Shown: positions 1 to 6,926 of the stretch, piece by piece
Position numbering within the stretch: the stretch's first letter is position 1
How the letters are laid out: the number at the start of each line of letters is the position of its first letter
Assembly: GCA_000416085.1 (NCBI GenBank)
Contig: KE356579.1
Span: 1,940,995-1,951,061 of the forward strand
Length of the DNA: 10,067 nt
DNA from: a halophilic archaeon J07HX64
GTDB lineage: Archaea > Halobacteriota > Halobacteria > Halobacteriales > Haloarculaceae
Direction of reading: 5' to 3'
Translations under genes and position numbers: made by a program
The notes under the pieces: model-generated
Databases searched by the model: none
What the model saw: the letters and a program-made list of their open reading frames with translations, nothing else
What the model was told of the DNA's origin: nothing

Positions 1-343
1 CGTCGTTGAGCTCCTGCCGGAGCTGTGTGACGTACTGCTTGTGCTCTTGAAGCTGCTCGCGGAGGTGTTCGGCCTCCAGTTCGAGCCGCTCGTGTTCGCG
101 GATAAAGCTCTTTGGAACATTCACCTTCGGCGGGAAGCTCTCGCTCGTGTCGTCGGTCCCCGAGGACTCGTTCAGTTCGTGCTCCGGGACAGCCTCCACC
201 TGGCCATCGTGGGCAACGAGCATATCGACGTAGTCCCGGAAAACCGCAGACAGCGAGATATCCCGCTCCTCGGCGATACCGCGCAGGGTCTCGAACTTCT
301 CCTGGCTTACACGAAAGGAGATTGTCTTGTTCTTGTTTCCCAT
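1..343 (-). CDS. Ribbon-helix-helix plus coiled-coil protein, partial
   Basis: The reading frame opens at ATG 343-341 and stays open to the window edge, so only about 114 N-terminal residues are present and the C-terminus is missing. Residues about 5-45 look like a ribbon-helix-helix (MetJ/Arc/CopG-type) DNA-binding fold: a basic start, a beta strand (KTISFRVS), helix A (EKFETLRGIAEERDI) and helix B (LSAVFRDYVDMLVAHD). An acidic linker follows, then from about residue 80 a Glu/Leu/Gln-rich heptad stretch (EHERLELEAEHLREQL) predicted to form a coiled coil. RHH proteins bind DNA as dimers, so a repressor or DNA-organising role is an inference; the coiled coil would add oligomerisation. The start is supported by a TATA-like box about 30 nt upstream. 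It lies downstream of the glycosyltransferase on the same strand, separated by 115 bp, and probably has its own promoter. Confidence 0.85.
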   Translation of the reverse strand, partial: MGNKNKTISFRVSQEKFETLRGIAEERDISLSAVFRDYVDMLVAHDGQVEAVPEHELNESSGTDDTSESFPPKVNVPKSFIREHERLELEAEHLREQLQEHKQYVTQLRQELND

Positions 344-371
344 GTTGTTGTTCTCGTGTGTACTACTCACA

Positions 372-377
372 CTTAAT
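372..377 (-). promoter_or_regulatory. TATA-like box for the RHH gene
   Basis: On the minus strand this reads ATTAAG and lies about 30 nt upstream of the ATG at 343, the spacing expected for a leaderless or nearly leaderless haloarchaeal transcript. A GTGTG/CACAC inverted pair with a 7-nt spacer (356-372) lies between the box and the start codon, where an autorepressing RHH protein could bind; that role is inference. Confidence 0.5.
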
Positions 378-389
378 GCTTCGTCAGAC

Positions 390-403
390 ACCGATATATC
401 GGT
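390..403. repeat. Perfect 14-bp palindrome ACCGATATATCGGT
   Basis: A perfect, A/T-centred 14-bp palindrome lies between the glycosyltransferase stop and the RHH gene promoter. It is symmetric enough to be a dimer-binding operator. The ATATAT core could alternatively be a TATA element, but its distance to the RHH start (about 53 nt) is too long for a leaderless transcript. A link to the adjacent RHH protein is inference from position only. Confidence 0.45.
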
Positions 404-458
404 ACAGATACGCTGTCACCACACCAGGTCGAGGTGACACCGTCACACTGTATCGGAG

Positions 459-1493
459 CTACAGCAGTTTCCGGTAGACATCGAGGTACTGTTCAACGAC
501 GGTATCGGTGTCGTGAGACTGCCAGCTTGCCTCGCGGTCCATCTTCTCGAGGTCACCGGCGTCGACGATGGCGTCGGCGAGTTCGGCCGGGCTGGTGACC
601 CGGAAGCTCCGGGGGTAGTTCTCGACGAGTTCGTGAGCGCTGGAGCCGGCCTGGTACTCGACGATGCCGACACAGCCACAGGCGAGTGCCCACAGCAGTT
701 CGGTGGCAAACAGCTCCCGGGTGGCCGTCTGGACGAACACGTGTGCGCCACGGTACGCCGCGAGACGCCGGCCACGGTCACACGCGCCCAGAAAGTCGAC
801 CCGGTCGCCGATCTGTAGCTCCCTGGCCATCTGTTCGTACTCCTCGCGGCGGGGGCCGTCACCGACGACGGTCGCGTGCCAGCCACGGGAGCGCAACTCG
901 GCGAGCGCCAGCAGAAACTGGCCGAGGTTGGCGTGCTCGTCGAGTGGGTGGGCGTACACGAGGTCGACATCCGAGTCGGGGTCGACCGTTTCGAGTCGCT
1001 CGAACTCGATTGCTTCCGGGACAATCTCGGTGCGGTCGCCGTCGGCACCGCGCTCGCAGGCCCGAGTCCAGACGAGCTGTGAGGGAACCAGGAGCCGGTC
1101 GGGCCGCTGTATGCTGGTTCCGGTGAACCCATCACCGGTCTGCTCGTCGCCGAACCAGTCCGCGACGAGCGGCACGCGCGCGAGACGAGCCCCCCAGTGG
1201 GCGGCGCCGAGCTGTGGCGGTGAGGGACGGGCGTGGACGATGTCGGGGCGGTAGCCGGCGAGCGCGAACGGCAGACCGACCCGGAACGACCACCGGCCGC
1301 CGATGCTGACCCGGCGGTACTCGACCGGGTCGTCCACGAACGACTGGACCATCTCACCACCCCACCACTGGTCACAGAACACCGTCACCTCGTGACCCCG
1401 CCCCGCGAGCATCCGCGCAACCCGCTCGACCCGGCGTGCTCCGGACGCGTCCCCGTGCTGGGTGGTCCGGAACGACACGAAGGCGACGCGCAT
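459..1493 (-). CDS. Glycosyltransferase, family 4 type (GT-B fold)
   Basis: A 344-residue protein with the layout of family 4 glycosyltransferases, which transfer a sugar from an activated donor to a lipid, glycan or protein acceptor on the cytoplasmic face of the membrane. The N-terminal half has a Rossmann-type start (MRVAFVSFRT) with an acceptor-side loop (HGDASGARRVERVARML) and RPDIVHARPSPPQ at about 83-94. The C-terminal donor domain shows WHATVVGDGPRREEYEQMA (about 205-223), VDFLGAC, and the ATRELFATELLWALACGCVG segment (about 257-276), the counterpart of the EX7E region. The open frame extends upstream to 1592, but ATG 1493-1491 is preferred because the MRVAFVSF strand begins there and a TATA-like box lies about 28 nt upstream. 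The sugar and acceptor cannot be told from sequence; envelope polysaccharide or N-glycan synthesis are the usual roles. It is divergent from the COG2433 gene. Confidence 0.9.
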   Translation of the reverse strand: MRVAFVSFRTTQHGDASGARRVERVARMLAGRGHEVTVFCDQWWGGEMVQSFVDDPVEYRRVSIGGRWSFRVGLPFALAGYRPDIVHARPSPPQLGAAHWGARLARVPLVADWFGDEQTGDGFTGTSIQRPDRLLVPSQLVWTRACERGADGDRTEIVPEAIEFERLETVDPDSDVDLVYAHPLDEHANLGQFLLALAELRSRGWHATVVGDGPRREEYEQMARELQIGDRVDFLGACDRGRRLAAYRGAHVFVQTATRELFATELLWALACGCVGIVEYQAGSSAHELVENYPRSFRVTSPAELADAIVDAGDLEKMDREASWQSHDTDTVVEQYLDVYRKLL

Positions 1494-1518
1494 ACTCCCC
1501 GTGATGACTGCGCCGGGC

Positions 1519-1524
1519 AAAAAT
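1519..1524 (-). promoter_or_regulatory. TATA-like box for the glycosyltransferase gene
   Basis: ATTTTT on the minus strand, about 28 nt upstream of the ATG at 1493. It supports the shorter start and a leaderless transcript. The 190-bp divergent intergenic region also holds a GC hairpin, CCGGGG (1548-1553) with CCCCGG (1557-1562), of unknown role. Confidence 0.5.
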
Positions 1525-1652
1525 CCAGCCATCCACACCCGACTGTTCCGGGGACACCCCGGCGCCTGACAGAGCTTCCCCGGGGCCGACACGGTCGCGA
1601 ACCCGCCGGCGAGGTGGTCGCCGGCAGCCCCAGGTGTGAATCCGGCGTAGCC

Positions 1653-1658
1653 GTTTTA
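1653..1658 (+). promoter_or_regulatory. TATA-like box for the COG2433 gene
   Basis: GTTTTA/TTTTAT sequence about 28 nt upstream of the GTG at 1684. This spacing is the main reason for choosing GTG 1684 over the in-frame TTG at 1663, which would lie only a few nucleotides downstream of the box. Confidence 0.55.
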
Positions 1659-1683
1659 TCGGTTGGCTCCTTACGCGTCGGCA

Positions 1684-3657
1684 GTGAGTGACAGAACGGC
1701 CGCACTCGACGATGTGGTGTTCGGCGTCGATGTCCAGAGTGGGGATGTGCGCGGGGATGCACCCTCGTACGCGCTGGTTGTCCTCGACGGTGACAGTGTC
1801 GAGCGTGATGTCGTCAGCTACCGGAAGCTCCGCAGGCGCATCGAGAGCGACCGGCCAGCACTCGTGGCGACAGACAACATGTACGAACTGGCCGAGGACA
1901 AGGACGACCTCGTCCGGTTTCTCGACTGGCTCCCCGCCGGGACACGCCTGGTACAGGTGACCGGCGCGAACCAGCCCGAACCGCTCTCCCGGGTCGCCTC
2001 CCGACACGGTGTTCCGTACGGCAAGCAACCGATGAAGGAGGCCGAGGCCGCGGCCCGACTCGCCGCCGGCAACGTCGGACAGGAGGTGACAGCGTTCACC
2101 GACACGACCGAGTTGAAGGTGTCCCGTGGCCGCTCGACGGGGGGTGGCGGCGGCTGGAGCGAGGACCGCTACACGCGGCGTATCCACGGCTCTGTCCGGC
2201 GTCGCACCCGCGAGGTGGAGTCGACACTCGACGACGCGGGGCTGAGCTACGAGCGCGACGTGACAGAGAAGTACGGTGGGTTCTCGAACGCTGTGTTCAG
2301 TATCGAGGGCCGACCGGAGGATATCCCGGTTTCCTCGGAGCGGTCGGGTGACATCCGGGTGGAGATAGAGCGGGTCCGGCGTGACGGTATCGAGTTCCGG
2401 CCGCTCGCGAAGCGCCGCGACCGCGTGCTCGTCGGTATCGACCCCGGCACGACAACCGCAGTGGCGGTGATCGGGCTCGACGGGGGGGTGCTCGACGTGC
2501 TCAGCACGCGCACCGCCGACACCGCGGCCGTCATCGAGTGGATAATCGAGCGCGGCCGACCGATCCTGGTGGCGGCCGACGTGACACCGATGCCAGAGAC
2601 GGTCGAGAAGATCCGCCGGAGTTTCGACGCCGCCGCGTGGGTGCCCGACCGTGACCTCCCCGTCGACGTAAAGAAACACCGCACCCGCGAGGAGGGGTAC
2701 GACAACGACCACGAGCGCGATGCAATCGCCGCCGCGCTGGGTGCCTACGACGCCCACGCCGACCAGTTCGAGCGCGTCGCCGCGAAGGTGCCACCCCGGC
2801 AGGACCTCGGGACCGTCGTCGAACGGGTCGTCGCCGACGAGGAGTCCGTCGAGGCTGTGCTCTCGGACCTCGCCGAGGACGAGAGCGAGGACACCGAGGA
2901 GAGTGAACACGTCGAGCACGAACCCTCACCGGAGCAGCGCCGCATCCGACAGCTCGAGAGCCAGGTCGAGCAGCTACAGGAGCACGTCGACCGGCTCGAG
3001 GCGGACCTCGAGGAGCGAGACGAGCAGATCGAGGAGTACGAGAGACAGCTCTCCGAGGCCCGTCGCGAGGAGCGCCAGAGGGCCCGCGAGCGCCGCGAGG
3101 TGAGCCGCCTGGAGCGGGACAACGAGCGTCTCGAGCGCGAACTCGACGAGGAACGCGAACAGGTTTCGGATCTCGAGGGCAAACTCGAACGGCTGAAGAC
3201 GCTGTGGAAGCTGGATCACTCGGACTTCGCGGACGTCTCGGAGGAGCGCGCCGGGTTAGTGCCGGTCAAGATCATCGAACAGTTCACGACCGACAGTATC
3301 GAGACTGCCCACGAGCGGTTCGGACTCGCTGAGGACGACATCATCCTGCTCCGGGATGCGAGCGGTGCCGGACGGTCGACCGCGAACCGGCTCGCCGAGG
3401 TCGAACCCCGGCTGGTGCTGCGCAACGGACAGCTGTCCGGGATGGCCGACGGTGTGTTGTTCGACAACAACGTGCCTGTCGCGCCGGCCGAGCTCGCCAC
3501 CGTTCAGGAGGTAGACGAACTCGCTGTCGCCCGTGAGTCCGAGATCGAGGAGGCGATCGCCGACTGGGAGCGACGGGCGAGCGAGCGCGAGCGCCAGCAG
3601 AGCTCCGAGATGGTCGACCGTCTCATCAGCGAACACCGCGCCGACCGCGCCGAGTGA
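1684..3657 (+). CDS. RuvC/YqgF-like predicted nuclease, COG2433 (DUF460)
   Basis: A 657-residue protein matching the archaeal COG2433/DUF460 family, annotated as a predicted RNase H-like nuclease of the RuvC/YqgF type; its substrate is not known. The clear RNase H-like domain begins at VLVGIDPGTTTAVAVIG (about 249-265), with candidate catalytic acids D253, D299 (ILVAADVTP) and D346 (HERDAIAAAL). A second, N-terminal copy appears to start at FGVDVQSG, with D16, D64 and E119/E121 at equivalent places. Between them is an Arg-rich segment with five glycines (RGRSTGGGGGW, about 148-158). Residues about 414-510 form a long, highly charged coiled coil. The C-terminal 145 residues are globular (KIIEQFTTDSIETAHERFGL). 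The GTG start is chosen from the TATA-like box 28 nt upstream; the stop TGA is at 3655-3657. It is divergent from the glycosyltransferase and convergent with the membrane protein gene. A role in DNA or RNA processing is inferred from family only. Confidence 0.92.
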   Translation: MSDRTAALDDVVFGVDVQSGDVRGDAPSYALVVLDGDSVERDVVSYRKLRRRIESDRPALVATDNMYELAEDKDDLVRFLDWLPAGTRLVQVTGANQPEPLSRVASRHGVPYGKQPMKEAEAAARLAAGNVGQEVTAFTDTTELKVSRGRSTGGGGGWSEDRYTRRIHGSVRRRTREVESTLDDAGLSYERDVTEKYGGFSNAVFSIEGRPEDIPVSSERSGDIRVEIERVRRDGIEFRPLAKRRDRVLVGIDPGTTTAVAVIGLDGGVLDVLSTRTADTAAVIEWIIERGRPILVAADVTPMPETVEKIRRSFDAAAWVPDRDLPVDVKKHRTREEGYDNDHERDAIAAALGAYDAHADQFERVAAKVPPRQDLGTVVERVVADEESVEAVLSDLAEDESEDTEESEHVEHEPSPEQRRIRQLESQVEQLQEHVDRLEADLEERDEQIEEYERQLSEARREERQRARERREVSRLERDNERLERELDEEREQVSDLEGKLERLKTLWKLDHSDFADVSEERAGLVPVKIIEQFTTDSIETAHERFGLAEDDIILLRDASGAGRSTANRLAEVEPRLVLRNGQLSGMADGVLFDNNVPVAPAELATVQEVDELAVARESEIEEAIADWERRASERERQQSSEMVDRLISEHRADRAE

Positions 3658-3678
3658 CCACGCCGGATACCACACCCC

Positions 3679-3697
3679 CCTCTCCGCCTGCGAGAGG
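3679..3697. terminator. Small hairpin between convergent genes
   Basis: CCTCTC (3679-3684) and GAGAGG (3692-3697) form a 6-bp stem with a 7-nt loop in the 90-bp gap between two convergent stop codons. There is no T-tract beside it, so a termination role is only suggested by position. Confidence 0.25.
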
Positions 3698-3747
3698 AAC
3701 CGACACCGTCTCTCCGGTCTGTACCGTGGACCGACTCATCCTGAAGA

Positions 3748-4392
3748 TCACCCCTCGTCCTTGCTCTCCTCGCGGTCCTGAAGTACGCTAGCACCGGGCA
3801 GGTAGCTGACGAGTTTCGTCACGTAGCCGAACTTGAACAGGCCGAGCTGTGTGAGGACACCGAGCACGAACAGTCCGATAAACAGTGGCTCCTCGACGGG
3901 GTCGAACAGGATCGGGTCGGGCTCAGACAGCTTCGCCTCGTCGACATCGGAGGCGGTGACCGACCGCGAGGCGAGGGTCGCGCCGATGAAAGAGGTGATA
4001 AACACCATCACTGTCCGCTTGAACACGGTCCCGAGGAACGCAGCAACAGCCCCGGTCACCAAGGCGAGAATCGCCACAACCACCAGGTCCGGCTCCTGGA
4101 GCAGCTGCTGTGACCCGACAGCACCCATGTATGTGCCGACGACGAACCCGAGCAGACCGATCGCGAGCGACAACAACAGGTAGCTCAGCGCGACACCGCC
4201 GGCCGCACCGACCAGTATCGGTCCCGCGAGTTCGGGAAACGCCGCGAACCCAAGCTCGGGCCCCAGCAGGAAGCCGCTCGCACCACCGACGACGGCACCG
4301 AGCAGCGCGATACCGTACACCGAGAGCACGGCCCCCGCCAGCAAAAAAACGGCACCGGCGGTCACCAGTCCGACAACAATGGGGTCTATCAT
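3748..4392 (-). CDS. Polytopic membrane protein, DUF4203/TMEM198-like
   Basis: A 214-residue, very hydrophobic protein with about seven candidate membrane segments (approximately 5-25, 26-45, 57-77, 78-95, 103-122, 125-142 and 168-186). Glycine-rich helices such as YGIALLGAVVGGASGFLLG resemble the DUF4203 (TMEM198-like) family, whose function is unknown. A polar loop of about 25 residues (SVTASDVDEAKLSEPDP) separates the last helix, and the tail is short and charged (DREESKDEG). The open frame extends to 4440, but ATG 4392-4390 (MIDPIVVGLV) is preferred because it places the first helix at the N-terminus and has a TATA-like element about 27 nt upstream. It lies downstream of the GINS gene on the same strand, 74 bp away, probably with its own promoter, so a link to replication is not implied. 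The family call is from overall pattern and is moderately sure. Confidence 0.85.
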   Translation of the reverse strand: MIDPIVVGLVTAGAVFLLAGAVLSVYGIALLGAVVGGASGFLLGPELGFAAFPELAGPILVGAAGGVALSYLLLSLAIGLLGFVVGTYMGAVGSQQLLQEPDLVVVAILALVTGAVAAFLGTVFKRTVMVFITSFIGATLASRSVTASDVDEAKLSEPDPILFDPVEEPLFIGLFVLGVLTQLGLFKFGYVTKLVSYLPGASVLQDREESKDEG

Positions 4393-4416
4393 GACTGATA
4401 GCTCTGCCCCTGCGGG

Positions 4417-4426
4417 CAAAAGTTTT
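4417..4426 (-). promoter_or_regulatory. TATA-like element for the membrane protein gene
   Basis: AAAACTTTTG on the minus strand, about 25-34 nt upstream of the ATG at 4392. It fits the window's leaderless promoter pattern. Just upstream (4445-4462), CTGTC and GACAG could form a weak hairpin directly after the GINS stop codon, possibly ending the priS-GINS transcript. Confidence 0.45.
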
Positions 4427-4466
4427 CTGTAACTCCACACCCGTCTGTCCGGTTTCAGACAGCCGA

Positions 4467-5636
4467 CTACACCCGTCGGGCGGCGTCCCGCCGCACGAGA
4501 ATCTCCGCGTTCGTCGCGGGTAGTGTCACCACGTCGTCAGCTGCGAGGTCGTAATCGCGGGCGTCTGACCCGACGAACGTGTCGACATCCTGGATAACGA
4601 GCACACGCTCGCGCTCGATATCATCCTCCCTCGTATCGACCGATTCTTTGCTCCCCGACGGGCTGTCACCCCGAGCGGTCGACACCGCCTGGTCTGTCCC
4701 GTTCGACGCGTCCCCGGTACTGCCCGATCTGTCTGCGTCCCGCTCCGTGGACTCCGCCCCCCGGCGACCACCCTGATTCGACTCCGTCTGTGCGCTCTGA
4801 ACCGCGTCGGAGCTGTCACTCCGAACTGTCTCCGCGTGGCCGGTCTGTGTCGTATCGGTCTTTCTTTTCCGGGGTGTGTCGGAGTGGTCGGTTTGTGTCG
4901 TATCATCGTGACCGTTCTGGGCCGCGTCGGTGTGACCGTTCCGGGTCAGGTCCTTCTCGCCCGGGTCAGGCCGCTGGCGTCCCTGCTTGTCTTCGGACGA
5001 GTCGTCCGGCCGCGAGCCGTTTCCGTCGGTCCGTGCCGGGCCGCTCGCCTGTGGGTCGTTGCCGACGGGTCGGTCCCCTGGCGCGGTGTCGGGGCGCATC
5101 TCGCCAGGGTCGGCGTGTTCCGGCCGGGAGCGGTCGGTCGATTCCAGCGATGGTGGAGACTCACTGTCTGTGGTGTCTGCCCCCATCACCCCGGCCGCGT
5201 CGATACCGGTCGCGTCCAGACTCGTCTGGTCGGCCGTAGCGTCGGTCGATGTCTGACCCTCGACGGTAGCTAGCACGTCCTCACGGTGGTGTTCGATGTC
5301 CGCGACGAGGTCGTCGAACAGCGCCTGTTCCTCGGTTGTGAGCCCGTCGATCTCGGGGGACAGCTCCGCGGCCTCGAGCGAGGCCGCCTTCACAACCTTG
5401 CCGATACGGCGTTCGTGAATATCCTCGACGAGCTGTTGTGCGGCGTCTATCTCGTCGGTCAGCCGCATCACCTCGTCGGCGTACGGGCTCCCGTGGCGCT
5501 CGGCCGCCCGGTCGCGCTCTGTGCGCAACTGCTCGACGAACGAGCCTACGTCCGCGTAGAAGGACTCGCGCAACTGCTGTGGCTTGTCGGTCTGACGCTC
5601 GCGGTCACGCACCGATTGCAGTTCGTCTAGATTCAT
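4467..5636 (-). CDS. gins51: GINS complex subunit, Gins51 type
   Basis: A 389-residue protein with the A-then-B domain order of archaeal Gins51 (Sld5/Psf1-like). GINS binds the MCM helicase and partners such as GAN/RecJ at the replication fork. Residues 1 to about 130 are the helical A domain, including the conserved ERRIGKVVKAAS segment and the helix around LTTEEQALFDDLVADIEHHR. Residues about 341-389 are the small beta-rich B domain (VLVIQDVDTFVGSD, YDLAADDVVTLPATNAEILV). Between them lies an unusually long, polar, low-complexity linker of about 210 residues; within it, residues 234-289 are seven phased octads. The gene starts 21 nt after the priS stop, with a Shine-Dalgarno-like GGTGAT (5642-5647, minus) placed 5 nt before the ATG, so it is almost certainly co-transcribed with priS and translated from a leadered message. 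Conserved priS-GINS linkage in haloarchaea supports the call. Confidence 0.92.
   Translation of the reverse strand: MNLDELQSVRDRERQTDKPQQLRESFYADVGSFVEQLRTERDRAAERHGSPYADEVMRLTDEIDAAQQLVEDIHERRIGKVVKAASLEAAELSPEIDGLTTEEQALFDDLVADIEHHREDVLATVEGQTSTDATADQTSLDATGIDAAGVMGADTTDSESPPSLESTDRSRPEHADPGEMRPDTAPGDRPVGNDPQASGPARTDGNGSRPDDSSEDKQGRQRPDPGEKDLTRNGHTDAAQNGHDDTTQTDHSDTPRKRKTDTTQTGHAETVRSDSSDAVQSAQTESNQGGRRGAESTERDADRSGSTGDASNGTDQAVSTARGDSPSGSKESVDTREDDIERERVLVIQDVDTFVGSDARDYDLAADDVVTLPATNAEILVRRDAARRV
4770..4937 (-). repeat. Seven degenerate 24-bp (octapeptide) repeats in the GINS linker
   Basis: Read in frame on the minus strand, the linker falls into seven consecutive octads without gaps: GHTDAAQN, GHDDTTQT, DHSDTPRK, RKTDTTQT, GHAETVRS, DSSDAVQS, AQTESNQG. 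Position 4 is D or E in all seven, position 5 is A, T or S, and position 7 is Q or R. This suggests growth by tandem duplication followed by divergence. Confidence 0.65.
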
Positions 5637-5641
5637 CGGAT

Positions 5642-5647
5642 ATCACC
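5642..5647 (-). promoter_or_regulatory. Shine-Dalgarno-like site of the GINS gene
   Basis: GGTGAT on the minus strand, 5 nt before the ATG at 5636 and inside the 21-nt gap after the priS stop. It is complementary to the 3' end of archaeal 16S rRNA. It fits an internal operon gene and contrasts with the leaderless first genes in the window. Confidence 0.55.
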
Positions 5648-5657
5648 ACGCCTGTGA

Positions 5658-6833
5658 TTACTCTTTGCCCTTCTCGGCCCGTCCTCGTGTCATCAGGAAC
5701 ACGCCGAGATACTCCGGTACAGTAGACTCTCCCTCCGTGAGTGTAAAGCTGTCGCCGCCGAGCTGAACTGTCCCTCCATCTGTCACCTCGACCGCGATAT
5801 CGTGGCCCCGGAACGTCTCGGGGACAGCGTCGACGAGGGGGTCGAACGCCGCTATCTGGTCGCGTGCGAGCGGTCGGACGACGAGGCCACTGCCGCCGTG
5901 GAGACTGCCGGGGAGCCGTATCAGCCGGTTCGTGTCGGTCGACACCGGTTCGTCGATGGGGGCGTTCTCCTCGGCGACGACCGTCGGCGCGAACTCCCGG
6001 GCCAGGTTCTCGAAGACACTGTGTGCCGAGAGGTTCCCGCGCTCGATCTCGACGAAACGGTTCTGTGCGAACCCGTAGGCGGTCTGTGCCTTTTTTTCGC
6101 CGACGCGGTCGAACTCCTGGAGGCGGGCCAGCGCCCGCTCTTCGTCCATCTCGCGCACCTCACGCATCAGTGCGGTCAGGCGACTGTGGATGCGGCCACC
6201 CCAACCGCTGTCGGTCGGGAGATACCGGTTTGTCGCAGGGTTCTCCCGACCCATCACCCCGCCCACCGTCTCCTCACTCAGCAGTGACTCGAACTCGAGT
6301 CCGATCCCTCTGACGTAGTCGACAATCTCGCGGCGCGCGTCCCGCTCCAGCCTCTGGATGGCATCGTCGCGGACGTGGACGTGGTAACCCCGACTGCCGG
6401 AGAACACGACAGAGAGCTCCTCGAACCCGAAGTCGTTCTCGAGAAACTCGAGCAACCGCAGCAGGGCGTCCTTGCAGGTGGCGAGCATCTCGGCGTAGCT
6501 GTCGGATTGGGTCGTCGCGGGCAGATGGTCGGCGTCGAGGTCGAAGATGAGGTCCGAACACTGCCAGCCTTTCGCGCTCATCGTCGTGGCGCTCGGGTCC
6601 TCGTAGCGACCGGCCGAGAAGTACGCGTGTTTCGGGCGCTCGCGGGCGAGAAAGTCCGAGAGTCGACCGAGATCCAGCAGCGCGTTGTGCCGGTCGTACC
6701 TCTCACCGGGTCCGGCCGTCCAGGGGACGTACCCCCACTCCCGGGCGTCCGCATCCGGCGGGCGCTCGATGTCGGTCCGACGGTAGTGGTCGCCGAACCG
6801 GCCGCGCAGGTACGCAAGCGTCCGCTCGTGCAC
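5658..6833 (-). CDS. priS: DNA primase small (catalytic) subunit PriS
   Basis: A 391-residue archaeo-eukaryotic primase catalytic subunit, which synthesises primers with the large subunit PriL (not in this window). The core is clear: YFSAGRYEDPSATTMSAKGW leads into SDLIFDLDADHLP, with catalytic D98 and D100 in the DxD motif. The phosphate-binding SGSRGYHVHV is at 145-154. The third conserved region (IDEPVSTDTNRLIRLPGSLHG, about 293-313) carries the remaining acid and the RLPGSLHG signature. The zinc-binding Cys/His cluster known from Pyrococcus PriS is not obvious after the DxD motif; I take this as haloarchaeal variation rather than damage. The start is GTG at 6833-6831: it has an A/T-rich box about 28 nt upstream, and the nearby ATG at 6838 is out of frame. 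It is the first gene of a two-gene operon with the GINS subunit and is divergent from the dockerin-like gene. Confidence 0.97.
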   Translation of the reverse strand: MHERTLAYLRGRFGDHYRRTDIERPPDADAREWGYVPWTAGPGERYDRHNALLDLGRLSDFLARERPKHAYFSAGRYEDPSATTMSAKGWQCSDLIFDLDADHLPATTQSDSYAEMLATCKDALLRLLEFLENDFGFEELSVVFSGSRGYHVHVRDDAIQRLERDARREIVDYVRGIGLEFESLLSEETVGGVMGRENPATNRYLPTDSGWGGRIHSRLTALMREVREMDEERALARLQEFDRVGEKKAQTAYGFAQNRFVEIERGNLSAHSVFENLAREFAPTVVAEENAPIDEPVSTDTNRLIRLPGSLHGGSGLVVRPLARDQIAAFDPLVDAVPETFRGHDIAVEVTDGGTVQLGGDSFTLTEGESTVPEYLGVFLMTRGRAEKGKE

Positions 6834-6854
6834 GACATCTCTAACCCGAGCCTT

Positions 6855-6868
6855 GATAAAAATATTTG
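6855..6868 (-). promoter_or_regulatory. TATA-like box for the priS-GINS operon
   Basis: CAAATATTTTTATC on the minus strand, centred about 28 nt upstream of the GTG start at 6833. It is the strongest A/T-rich promoter element in the window and predicts a leaderless priS transcript. Confidence 0.65.
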
Positions 6869-6894
6869 CGGTCCCAACACGGCCCGAGCGACTG

Positions 6895-6902
6895 GTTTTA
6901 AG
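6895..6902 (+). promoter_or_regulatory. TATA-like box for the dockerin-like gene
   Basis: GTTTTAAG about 28 nt upstream of the ATG at 6927. Together with the priS box on the other strand it makes this 93-bp gap a compact divergent promoter region. Confidence 0.6.
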
Positions 6903-6926
6903 TGAGTTCGCATTGACGTTGCAGGT

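Noticed and set aside
443..1375. A 310-codon minus-strand frame overlapping the glycosyltransferase
   Set aside because: It is an Arg/Ser/Pro/Thr-rich off-frame translation of the same strand as the glycosyltransferase, with no domain motifs.
1548..1562. GC-rich hairpin in the divergent intergenic region
   Set aside because: The 6-bp stem with a 3-nt loop is short and such structures are frequent by chance in GC-rich DNA; no T-tract or conserved motif accompanies it.
1372..2919. A 515-codon open frame on the minus strand
   Set aside because: It is antisense to the COG2433 gene, whose plus-strand frame has clear motifs and a promoter. Long antisense open frames are common in high-GC haloarchaeal genes, and this translation shows no recognisable family.
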